Assembly (NCBI GenBank): GCA_947625125.1
Contig: CANQNF010000019.1
Span: forward strand, 1 to 52,649
Direction: 5' to 3'
Source: an uncultured Clostridia bacterium
GTDB lineage: Bacteria; Bacillota; Clostridia; Oscillospirales; Ruminococcaceae
DNA: 52,649 nt
Every line of letters begins with the position of its first letter. Position 1 is the stretch's first letter. The notes beneath the pieces are model-generated. The model had not been told where the DNA came from. It saw nothing but the letters and a program-made list of their open reading frames with translations, and did not search any database. The position numbers were made by a program, and so were the translations under genes. Below are positions 1-7,031 of the stretch, one piece after another.

Positions 1-34
1 TTTTAACGCAATCGTCATTTGCCCTTGACCCTGC

Positions 35-70
35 AAGCCCTTTGAAAAGGGCTTGATCCTAAACTTTTTA
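35..70 (+). other. Hairpin with weak T-tract at window edge
   Basis: Arms AAGCCCTTT and AAAGGGCTT pair around a two-base loop, and a run of five T follows about 11 bases later. It may be the terminator of a gene lying before the window. The T-run is too far from the stem for a confident call. Nothing else is seen in positions 1-159 apart from the ribosome binding site of the next gene. Confidence 0.3.
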
Positions 71-159
71 TTATGTGGTCGAAATGGACACTCCTTTTTT
101 TACGCCTTTTGGTGCCCTTTTTTCGGCGTTGCGCATAGAATGAAGCGAGGAGGGGCGCT

Positions 160-1218
160 ATGAAAATTTCACTTACCATGATAGTCCGGGACGAGGAAGC
201 GGTGCTCGAAAGGTGCCTGAAAAGCGCCGCCGGACTCTTTGACGAAATAATTGTCGCAGACACCGGCTCGACCGACAAAACCCCCGAGATCGCCCGGAGT
301 TTCGGCGCGCAGGTGCATGATTTCAAATGGGTCGACGACTTCTCCGCAGCCCGAAATTACGCGCTTTCATGGGCGAGCGGCGACTATGTGATGTGGCTCG
401 ACGCGGACGACGTGATAGAAAACCCCGAGGACTTCCGCCGGTTGTTTCTGCAAATCGGGCGCGAACGCCCCGACGTCGTCATGCTCCCCTACAACGTCGG
501 GTTCGACGGCGAGCGCGTGACCCTTAAGTACGAGCGGGAGAGGATCTTTCGCAACCGCGCCGGCTTTTTGTTTGAGGGGGCGGTGCACGAGGCGGTCTGC
601 CCGAGGGGCAAAATTCTCCGGGGGAGCGCGGCCGTGAGCCACAGAAAGCTCGGCCCCGGCGTTCCCGGGAGAAATCTCAGGATATATCAAAAACTTATCG
701 ATTCCGGCAAGCCGCTCTCCCCGAGGGACCGCTACTATTACGCCCGGGAGCTTTGTTTTTCCGGCAGGCAGAAAGAGGCGATACCTTGGTATGAAAGCTG
801 TGCGGACGATTTGTCGGCATGGATAGACAACCGCGTATCTGCGGCGTTCGAGCTGTCCTGCATATTATATGACACCGACCCTGAAAAATCGGAAAGCCTG
901 CTCGGGAGAAGCCTTTTGATGAGAGAGCCGAGGGCGGATATATGCTGCGAAATAGGACGCAGAGCACTGCTGAAAAAAGATTACGATACGTCAATATTTT
1001 GGTATTCCCTCGCGCCGGTGCAGTTTAAAAAAGACCTCGGCGGATTCGTCGGCGAGGACTATGGCGGGCTGATACCGTTTTTGCAGCTCTGCGTTATCTG
1101 CGACCGTCTCGGGAGATACGATGAAGCCGAGCGCTATAACCGGATGGCGGAGAGCATAGCGCCCGAGAATCCTGCCGTAAGGCAAAACAAAAATTATTTT
1201 GAAAATTTAAGGAAATAA
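160..1218 (+). CDS. Family 2 glycosyltransferase with C-terminal repeat region
   Basis: The protein has 352 residues. The N-terminal 110 or so form a GT-A glycosyltransferase domain of family 2: it opens with a SLTMIVRDEE strand, has a VADTGSTD loop, and carries the metal/nucleotide-binding DADD motif near residue 87. It would transfer a sugar from a nucleotide-sugar donor; the acceptor is unknown. The C-terminal half is helical, with Tyr/Ala-rich segments resembling TPR repeats, as in the SunS-like 'TPR domain glycosyltransferase' group. There is no signal peptide or membrane segment, so it is cytoplasmic. ATG 160 follows a good ribosome binding site (GAGGAGGGG, 147-155). It stands alone and ends at a terminator shared with the convergent next gene. 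Family assignment is firm; substrate is not. Confidence 0.85.
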   Translation: MKISLTMIVRDEEAVLERCLKSAAGLFDEIIVADTGSTDKTPEIARSFGAQVHDFKWVDDFSAARNYALSWASGDYVMWLDADDVIENPEDFRRLFLQIGRERPDVVMLPYNVGFDGERVTLKYERERIFRNRAGFLFEGAVHEAVCPRGKILRGSAAVSHRKLGPGVPGRNLRIYQKLIDSGKPLSPRDRYYYARELCFSGRQKEAIPWYESCADDLSAWIDNRVSAAFELSCILYDTDPEKSESLLGRSLLMREPRADICCEIGRRALLKKDYDTSIFWYSLAPVQFKKDLGGFVGEDYGGLIPFLQLCVICDRLGRYDEAERYNRMAESIAPENPAVRQNKNYFENLRK

Positions 1219-1222
1219 AAGA

Positions 1223-1258
1223 GTCCCCCAAGGAGCGCGGAGCCCCTCGGGGGAATTT
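1223..1258. terminator. Bidirectional terminator between convergent genes
   Basis: A GC-rich hairpin (CCCCC on the left, GGGGG on the right) is flanked by AAAAGAG on the left and AATTTTA on the right. It can therefore end transcription of the glycosyltransferase (plus) and of the solute-binding protein (minus). Confidence 0.6.
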
Positions 1259-1303
1259 TAGGAGAACTAAGATGGCGAATCAAAGCCTATCTTATGTATG
1301 CCG

Positions 1304-2758
1304 TCAGCCTTCGTACTGGCCGGTGTAGGTGTAGTCGGCCACCATCTTATTTACCTCGTCGAGGTAATACTGAAGCTGCTCTCCGCGCTGCTCCTTGATC
1401 TGAGCCCAGGTGTTGGCGGCGCCGGAGCGGTGGATGCCCCAGTCGATCTGGTTGTAGGTGTCCTGGAGGGAAGTCGGCATGTCGCCGGTGTAGTACATCC
1501 TGATGTTAGCGGCTGCAAGCTCGCGGCAGGTGTCCCACATCGAAAGCATCTCTTCGTTCCACTTGTAGATCTCCTTGAGCTGCTTGCGGTCGATGTTTAT
1601 AACGGTCGGGTCGATGATCTTGAAGCGGTTGCATGCCGCTAAGAGGTAAACGCCCTCGGGGTTCTTGGCACCGGTGATGATCATGTAGCCGGTCGGGGTG
1701 GAGTTGAGGTAGTAGGTGCCATCGCCGTCGGGATCGCGGGGCAGAGGAGCGAACATAAGCTCGCCGGCCTCAATGTCGCCCCAGACCTGATTGATCTCGT
1801 CGACAGGGTGAGTGAAGCCCGAGTCGTCGCAGGGCCAGAACAGGCAGACGCCGTCCTTGATGCCCGCGCCGTATTCGGCGTTGTTTCTGTTTGCCCAGTA
1901 GTTGGTGCCCTCACGGTAGGTGCAGCCGTTCTTAACAAGGTCGTAGACGATGTTCTCGGCGCGCTCGATGATCGGGTCGTCAAGGTTGGAGTAGAAGCCG
2001 TTCTCGTCTTTCTGGACGATATAGTGGCCGGTCGACTCTTCGCAGAGCGAGTTTACGACGTACCAGCCGTCAACGGCATATCTGCCCTCGTCGCCGTCGG
2101 TGAAGTCCATGCACATGTCATAGTAAACATCCCATGTCCATTCATCATTATAATAGAGCTCGGCAGGGTCGTCGAAGCCCCATTCCTGCATGACTCTGCG
2201 GTTGTAGGGCATTACCGACTTGAATGCGAGGTCGGTGATTATAGCGAAGTGGTGGCCGCCCAAGGCGAAATATTCGGCGGCGTCGGCCATCTCGGCCCAA
2301 AGCGGGTCGGCGTAGTCTATCCAGTTGTCGACCGGCTGATACATGCCCTTAAGGCAGCTCATCGGGAAGACGGCGGTGTTAGACGTTCCGGCAGGGCCGC
2401 AGTCGGGCGGAGTGCCGGCCATAAGGAGGTTTGCGAGCTCGTCGTTGCGGTTCTCGTATGTAGTCTCAATGTAATCGATCGTTCCCCCGTATTTATTCTG
2501 GAATGTCCAGTAACCCGAGTTTACGATCTCGTCTTCGTTGTAGTTCTGGAGCGGGTCGTACCAAGCGAACCACTGTACCACGGAGTTTGCGCCCGCAGCG
2601 GTTTCGGCGTCGGGAAGATAGATTCCGGCGGCGTTAAGTATAGCTTCGGCGTCCTCGGTCGAGAGCGTCAGGGTGATAGGCACGCGCTTTTTCTTGCCGC
2701 AGCCCACCATCGCCACTACCATGACAAGCGCCAGGATAAGTGCTATGATTCTTTTCAT
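1304..2758 (-). CDS. ABC-type extracellular solute-binding lipoprotein (family 1), paralogue A
   Basis: A 484-residue exported lipoprotein. The N-terminus has a basic start, a hydrophobic stretch and a lipobox MVGC with the acylated cysteine at residue 20. The rest has the length and Trp/Tyr/Asp-rich make-up of family 1 (sugar-type) solute-binding proteins, with an AGTPPD segment near residue 115 and an NDEWTWD segment in the middle. It should sit on the outer face of the membrane and deliver a ligand, probably an oligosaccharide, to an ABC permease. No permease or ATPase gene is adjacent, which is odd. It is a close paralogue of the divergent gene at 3262-4713: both mature proteins begin with GKKKRVP and share the LTLSTED block. 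A promoter is visible upstream. The ligand cannot be told from sequence. Confidence 0.85.
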   Translation of the reverse strand: MKRIIALILALVMVVAMVGCGKKKRVPITLTLSTEDAEAILNAAGIYLPDAETAAGANSVVQWFAWYDPLQNYNEDEIVNSGYWTFQNKYGGTIDYIETTYENRNDELANLLMAGTPPDCGPAGTSNTAVFPMSCLKGMYQPVDNWIDYADPLWAEMADAAEYFALGGHHFAIITDLAFKSVMPYNRRVMQEWGFDDPAELYYNDEWTWDVYYDMCMDFTDGDEGRYAVDGWYVVNSLCEESTGHYIVQKDENGFYSNLDDPIIERAENIVYDLVKNGCTYREGTNYWANRNNAEYGAGIKDGVCLFWPCDDSGFTHPVDEINQVWGDIEAGELMFAPLPRDPDGDGTYYLNSTPTGYMIITGAKNPEGVYLLAACNRFKIIDPTVINIDRKQLKEIYKWNEEMLSMWDTCRELAAANIRMYYTGDMPTSLQDTYNQIDWGIHRSGAANTWAQIKEQRGEQLQYYLDEVNKMVADYTYTGQYEG

Positions 2759-2818
2759 GTGTTCCTGCCTTTCTGAAAGGGTAAATGCTTAAATTCCCCG
2801 CTGTTCGGGGTATATTAT

Positions 2819-2848
2819 ATTATAGCACACTATGTATAGTTTTTACAA
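2819..2848 (-). promoter_or_regulatory. Sigma-A promoter for solute-binding gene A
   Basis: Read on the minus strand: TTGTAA (2843-2848), 18-base spacer, TATAAT (2819-2824). The start codon lies about 60 bases downstream. A small hairpin (CCCCGAACAGCGGGG) lies between the promoter and the ribosome binding site. Confidence 0.65.
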
Positions 2849-2900
2849 TTGTGAGATTATACAGTTTTTATGGGAATGCCTTGGGCATTTTCACGAACCT

Positions 2901-3062
2901 CATAGAAGCTCATAGAAGATAGAGGATAGATGAATAGAAGATAGAATTGTTTTACACAGCCATGGCGCGGGCTTCTCACTTTGCGCCGTTTACATATCTA
3001 TCTTCTAATCATCTAATCATCTAACTTCTATTCATCCTCTATCCTCTATTCATCTGATCATC
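2901..3062. repeat. Two opposed heptamer-repeat blocks in a divergent intergenic region
   Basis: Positions 2901-2948 read as degenerate 7-base units with an AGA core (AGAAGAT, AGAGGAT, AGATGAAT). Positions 2996-3062 carry the same kind of unit on the other strand, reading TCTAATCA, TCCTCTA and TTCATCC. The two blocks face each other across about 47 bases. This explains most of the 500-base gap between the divergent solute-binding genes; the remainder holds the two promoters. No gene is seen here. Confidence 0.75.
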
Positions 3063-3197
3063 TTCGCCGCAAGCCCGAGGTCTGCACTCCCCCGTTCCGC
3101 ACGGCAAATATGAGGATATGTCAATTTTTCCATTACTAAAAAGCAGGTATGAAGCATAGTATCTAAAAAATAAATGAAAATATGTCAATAATGCTAC

Positions 3198-3226
3198 TTG
3201 AAAAATAATTAAGGATGTGCTATACT
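3198..3226 (+). promoter_or_regulatory. Sigma-A promoter for solute-binding gene B
   Basis: TTGAAA (3198-3203), 17-base spacer, TATACT (3221-3226). Expected start near 3233, about 30 bases before the start codon. Confidence 0.75.
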
Positions 3227-3261
3227 ATTACAATAAAAACTCATTTTGGGGGTAAATACCT

Positions 3262-4713
3262 ATGAAAAGATTTATCGCTCTGTTTCTGGCGATACTGACG
3301 CTCGCGGCCGTCACGGGCTGCGGCAAGAAAAAGCGCGTTCCCGTCGAGCTTACTCTTTCCACCGAGGACTCCGAGGCCATCTTAAGGGCCGCCGGCGTCA
3401 CCCTGCCCGACGCCGAGACCGCTCCCGGCGCCGGAACCATGGTACAGTGGTTCGGCTGGTCCGACCCGTATCAGGCATACTCCGAGTCCGAGATAGTCAA
3501 CACCGGTTTCTGGACTTTCAAGGAGAAGTACAACTGCACGTTTGACTTCGTGGAGACCACTTTCCAGAACAACCAGGACGACCTCGCCAACCTTATCATG
3601 GCGGGCACTCCTCCGGACTGCATGACCGGCGGCACCAACTCCACCGCTTCCTTCCCGATGAAGGCCATCAAGGGCGTCTCCCAGGCCGTCGACCCGTACA
3701 TAAACTACGACGACCCGCTCTGGTCTCCGATGAAAAGCATAGCCGAGAACTTCGTCATCAACGGCAAGCACTATCAGATCTGCATGCAGACCAAGCCCGC
3801 GAACGTCGTCGTCTACAACCGCAGAGTCGTCGGCGAGTGGGGCTTCGACGAGCCTGCCGAGCTCTATTATAACGACGAATGGACCTGGGACAAATTCTTT
3901 GACATGTGCGTGGAATTCTCCGACCCCGACGCCGACCGCTTCGCGCTTGACGGATACGCCTGGGCGGGAATGTTCACCGAATCCACCGGCCAGATGTTTT
4001 TAATGCGCGATCCCGACAACGGCTATAAATACTATTCCAACCTCGACAGCCCCGAGATCGAGAGAGGCATGCAGTATCTGTACGACCTTATCAAGAACAG
4101 CTGCACCTATGCTCAGGGCGGCTGGACTCCGAGAGACGATACTTTCGGCGCCGGCATGAAAGAGGGCAAGTGCCTGTTCTATGTCATCGGCGAGAGCTTC
4201 TTCCAGCACCCCGTCGACGAGGTCGAGGCAATCTGGGGCGATATGCACCAGAGCGAGATAATGTTCGCGCCTCTGCCGAGAGATGAAAACGGCGACGGCA
4301 ACTACTACATCTCATCCTCGTTCGAGGACGTCAAGGGCTCGATGATACTTATAAACGGCGCAAAGAACCCCGAGGGGGCGGCGCTTTTGGCGGCCTGCGT
4401 GCGCTTCAAGGTCATCGACCCGACCGTCATCGCCATCAACAACAGAATGCTCAAGGACACCTACCTCTGGACCGACGAGATGCTCGAAATGTCCGACGAG
4501 TGCAAGAGGATCGCCGACGAGCACATCGTCTTTGACGCCTCGGGAAATCTCCCCGACAACCTCCAGCAGGTCCACTCGAGACTCGGCGACTCCATCGCCC
4601 ACGGCGGCAGAGAACCGAGTTCATGGGCGCAGCTCAAGGAGCAGTATGCCGAGACCTTTGAATACTACATCGAAGAGCTTAACGCAAGCCTTGAAAACCC
4701 GGACGTACTGTAA
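3262..4713 (+). CDS. ABC-type extracellular solute-binding lipoprotein (family 1), paralogue B
   Basis: A 483-residue lipoprotein with the acylated cysteine at residue 20 (lipobox VTGC). It aligns along its whole length with the divergent gene at 1304-2758, sharing GKKKRVP after the cysteine, the LTLSTED block, an AGTPPDC segment, NDEWTWD, and a FAPLPRD segment near residue 335. It should bind a solute outside the membrane. The pair probably arose by inverted duplication and divergence. As with its partner, no permease or ATPase gene is nearby, so it must use a transporter encoded elsewhere or act as a sensor or binding protein. Start ATG 3262 follows a G-rich ribosome binding site (3247-3252). 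Confidence 0.85.
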   Translation: MKRFIALFLAILTLAAVTGCGKKKRVPVELTLSTEDSEAILRAAGVTLPDAETAPGAGTMVQWFGWSDPYQAYSESEIVNTGFWTFKEKYNCTFDFVETTFQNNQDDLANLIMAGTPPDCMTGGTNSTASFPMKAIKGVSQAVDPYINYDDPLWSPMKSIAENFVINGKHYQICMQTKPANVVVYNRRVVGEWGFDEPAELYYNDEWTWDKFFDMCVEFSDPDADRFALDGYAWAGMFTESTGQMFLMRDPDNGYKYYSNLDSPEIERGMQYLYDLIKNSCTYAQGGWTPRDDTFGAGMKEGKCLFYVIGESFFQHPVDEVEAIWGDMHQSEIMFAPLPRDENGDGNYYISSSFEDVKGSMILINGAKNPEGAALLAACVRFKVIDPTVIAINNRMLKDTYLWTDEMLEMSDECKRIADEHIVFDASGNLPDNLQQVHSRLGDSIAHGGREPSSWAQLKEQYAETFEYYIEELNASLENPDVL

Positions 4714-4720
4714 GCATATT

Positions 4721-4757
4721 GAAATTTCCTCGGAGACGGTCTCCGGGGAAATTTTTT
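4721..4757 (+). terminator. Rho-independent terminator after solute-binding gene B
   Basis: Left arm GAAATTTCC..GGAGAC pairs with GTCTCC..GGAAATTT, followed by six T. It begins eight bases after the stop codon. Confidence 0.85.
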
Positions 4758-4826
4758 GCCGGCGGCGGGATATGAAGCCGAAAAGGAGCGGCAGGCGCAG
4801 GCTTTCCTCGGCTCGCCGCAGCCCCC

Positions 4827-4922
4827 TGCAAGGGCGGAGCCCGCTCGCTTGCGCGAGCCCGACGGCTTCGCCGTCGGGGCCCGGCCCCAAAGGGGGCCGG
4901 GCCGGGGGCTCCGCCCCCGCAG
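4827..4922. repeat. GC-rich three-hairpin (four-way junction) element, copy 1
   Basis: Closing stem GGGCGGAGCCC (4832-4842) with GGGCTCCGCCC (4906-4916), extended by CTGC/GCAG. It encloses three perfect hairpins: CTCGC/GCGAG (4844-4857), CCGACGGC/GCCGTCGG (4859-4877) and CCCGGCCCC/GGGGCCGGG (about 4880-4901). No open reading frame of convincing character lies here. It fills most of the gap between solute-binding gene B and the GH30 gene. Confidence 0.85.
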
Positions 4923-5058
4923 GCACTCGCGGCTGCCGCCGGCCGCATGTCCTGCCGTTCTGCAAGGACTTTGCCGCGCACATATGCTATAATAATCGTA
5001 AACGATTATTATAATTTATTTTAGTCAAAATCATCAAATCCCGAAAGGAGCGAGCAGA

Positions 5059-6657
5059 TTGAAAAGAGCCGTTGCCGTTTTAGCGGCAGTTTTAATGCTT
5101 TTTCTGACAGCTTTTCCCGCATATGCCGCAAAACCGGAAGAGACCGTCTCCGTCGACCTGTCAAACGAACACCAAACAATCGACGGGTTCGGGGCGTCCT
5201 ATACCTGGTATCTCGGCTGGGCGGTCAATCACAATCAGTCCGAGACGATATGGGACTGGGTCTTTAACGAGACCGAATTCAACATTTTGAGATTCCGCGA
5301 CCTCAATTCCGTCGTCAACGCCGACGAGGCGGCAATGCCGAAAAAGGGCTACCCCGAATACTACACCGTCTACAAGGCCGCCATAGACAGGGGCATAGAC
5401 CCGACCGTTCTGGTCACGTCCTGGGGAGAGTACGACCGCGGCCTCGACTGGGTCGTCTATGTCGACGACGACCCGTCCACAAGGGCGCCCTACTTCACCC
5501 TCGCCAAAAATTCCGACGGCGAGTATGAATATGACGTTTTGGCAGATTTCTGCGTACAATCGGTAAAATATTTCTTCGACGCGGGCATTCCCGTGGACTA
5601 TTTTTCCATCTCGAATGAAATAGAGCTTCAGGACGACCGAATGGACGAAAAGGGCAACCCACGCGACGCCGCAGGCTTCTTCTTCGGCGAAGAGGAGACC
5701 GAGTATCACTGCTGCTACTGGAAAGCTCATATTGCCGTCTACAATGCCTTTAAAGAGGCTTTCGGAGAGTATGCGCCGAAGATTCTGGGAGCAGAGACGA
5801 TGGCGGGCTACGAGGATCTTTTGCACCGCTATCTCGACAAGGTCATCGAGGAGTGCCCCGAGAGCCTTGAGACCATCGGCCACCACCTCTACGGCACAGA
5901 TTTGAGCGAAAACAATCTGAGAAAAGTCGGAAACCTCTCGAAAGATTACAAGCTCTGGATGACCGAGTGGTACGACAACAATTTCTTCGAGCATGCCGAG
6001 GTAATGGTCGACGAATTCGTCTATGAAAATATTTCGGCATACATCTACTGGAACGGCGTTTGGTGCGCCGATCTCGGAAACTGCATAATCGAAGTGGGCG
6101 CAGACCCCAATTCCGATATACAGAGAATGGGCAACCACTATATCATGGAGCATTTTTCAAAATATGTCAAAAAAGGCTACAAGCGCGTCGAGGTGACAGA
6201 TCAGCTCGGCACGAAGTTTGCGGCGTTCAAATCCCCCGACGAGTCAAAGCTTGTCGTCATCGCGATGAACCCGACCGAAAAGACCGAGTTTATGACGCTC
6301 GACATCGGCGGCAGGGAGATTTTAGGCTCGCAGGTCTTGCTGTCGACCGAGGGCGCGAACCGCTTTATGAACGAATATTTGCAGGATATGGGCGAATATG
6401 AGGACGAGCTGGAGATCCCCTCGCGAAGCCTCATGACCGTCGTTCTGGAACTGCCGGGGGACCCGAACTACGTCGAGCCGGCGGTCGAAAAGGCCGTGAA
6501 CCCGTATGTTAAAACGCCCGGCACCGGCATAAGCGTTCTGAGCATTGTCGGCATCGTCCTCGCAGTCTGCGCAGCCGCCATAGTCCTCGCAGCGGTGATA
6601 GTCGTCAAGAGTGTGAAAAAGGGCGGGAAGTCCCTTGGCGACGAACCGAAAGAATGA
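5059..6657 (+). CDS. Membrane-anchored GH30-type glycoside hydrolase
   Basis: A 532-residue exported enzyme. Residues 1-23 form a signal peptide ending AYA. The QTIDGFGAS block (residues 39-47) is the hallmark of clan A family 30. The acid/base glutamate is predicted at E187 (SISNE) and the nucleophile at E303 (MTEW). A beta-sandwich side domain follows. The C-terminus has one membrane helix (about 492-517) and a basic tail with KKGGK, so the enzyme would be displayed on the outer face of the membrane. Family 30 members act on xylan, beta-glucans or beta-1,6-glucans; the GH10 xylanase in this window makes a xylan role plausible, but this is inference. The start is TTG 5059, supported by AAAGGAG (5044-5050) eight bases upstream. 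Confidence 0.8.
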   Translation: MKRAVAVLAAVLMLFLTAFPAYAAKPEETVSVDLSNEHQTIDGFGASYTWYLGWAVNHNQSETIWDWVFNETEFNILRFRDLNSVVNADEAAMPKKGYPEYYTVYKAAIDRGIDPTVLVTSWGEYDRGLDWVVYVDDDPSTRAPYFTLAKNSDGEYEYDVLADFCVQSVKYFFDAGIPVDYFSISNEIELQDDRMDEKGNPRDAAGFFFGEEETEYHCCYWKAHIAVYNAFKEAFGEYAPKILGAETMAGYEDLLHRYLDKVIEECPESLETIGHHLYGTDLSENNLRKVGNLSKDYKLWMTEWYDNNFFEHAEVMVDEFVYENISAYIYWNGVWCADLGNCIIEVGADPNSDIQRMGNHYIMEHFSKYVKKGYKRVEVTDQLGTKFAAFKSPDESKLVVIAMNPTEKTEFMTLDIGGREILGSQVLLSTEGANRFMNEYLQDMGEYEDELEIPSRSLMTVVLELPGDPNYVEPAVEKAVNPYVKTPGTGISVLSIVGIVLAVCAAAIVLAAVIVVKSVKKGGKSLGDEPKE

Positions 6658-6674
6658 TCCGCCTTTATAACAGT

Positions 6675-6715
6675 ATAAGCGCAAGGGCCGCCTCACTCCC
6701 TTGCGCTTATCTTTT
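6675..6715 (+). terminator. Rho-independent terminator after GH30 gene
   Basis: A 13-base-pair stem, ATAAGCGCAAGGG with CCCTTGCGCTTAT, is followed by CTTTTAAT. It separates the GH30 gene from the promoter of alaS. Confidence 0.85.
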
Positions 6716-6739
6716 AATGATGATTTTTGTTTTTTCCGC

Positions 6740-6768
6740 TTGACAAATCCGGGAAATGCCGCTATAAT
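6740..6768 (+). promoter_or_regulatory. Consensus sigma-A promoter of alaS
   Basis: TTGACA (6740-6745), 17-base spacer, TATAAT (6763-6768): a perfect consensus match. Transcription should begin near 6776, at the head of the T-box leader. Confidence 0.9.
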
Positions 6769-6775
6769 CATTTTA

Positions 6776-6996
6776 GACATTCAGATATTTTCGGCTGCGA
6801 CGGGACTGACCGGCGGGCGGGTCTTAAAGAGAGCGGGACAAGGTGAAAGCCCGCAGGCTGCGCTGTCGGGTGCTTCCCCTGAGCTCCCCGGAAAACCGGG
6901 GCGCGCGCCTGCGTTATCGGGCATAAAGGCGGTTCTTCCGCGAATTTGGGTGGTACAGCGATACTCTCGCCCCATGCGCTTGGGGGAGTGTTTTTT
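6776..6996 (+). promoter_or_regulatory. T-box riboswitch (tRNA-Ala sensing, by context)
   Basis: The leader holds the conserved T-box word TGGGTGGTACAGCG (6947-6960), very close to the family consensus AGGGTGGNACCGCG. A terminator follows, formed by ACTCTCGCCCC and GGGGGAGTG with a T6 run (6963-6996). About 170 bases of GC-rich stems precede it, which fits Stem I to Stem III. In this family uncharged tRNA pairs with the leader and favours the antiterminator. Alanine specificity is inferred from the alaS gene behind it; I could not place the specifier codon with confidence. Confidence 0.88.
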
Positions 6997-7031
6997 ATTT
7001 TCAGGAAAAATTTTGAAAGGATATGATACAG

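Noticed and set aside
1808-2776. Long plus-strand frame opposite solute-binding gene A
   Set aside because: Shadow of a real gene; Val/Ala-rich product without a family and no ribosome binding site.
4827-4922. tRNA-like cloverleaf
   Set aside because: The three-hairpin plan recalls tRNA, but stem lengths, loop sizes and conserved bases (TTC arm, CCA end) do not fit.
5161-6153. 330-codon minus-strand frame opposite the GH30 gene
   Set aside because: Antisense shadow of a gene with clear catalytic motifs.
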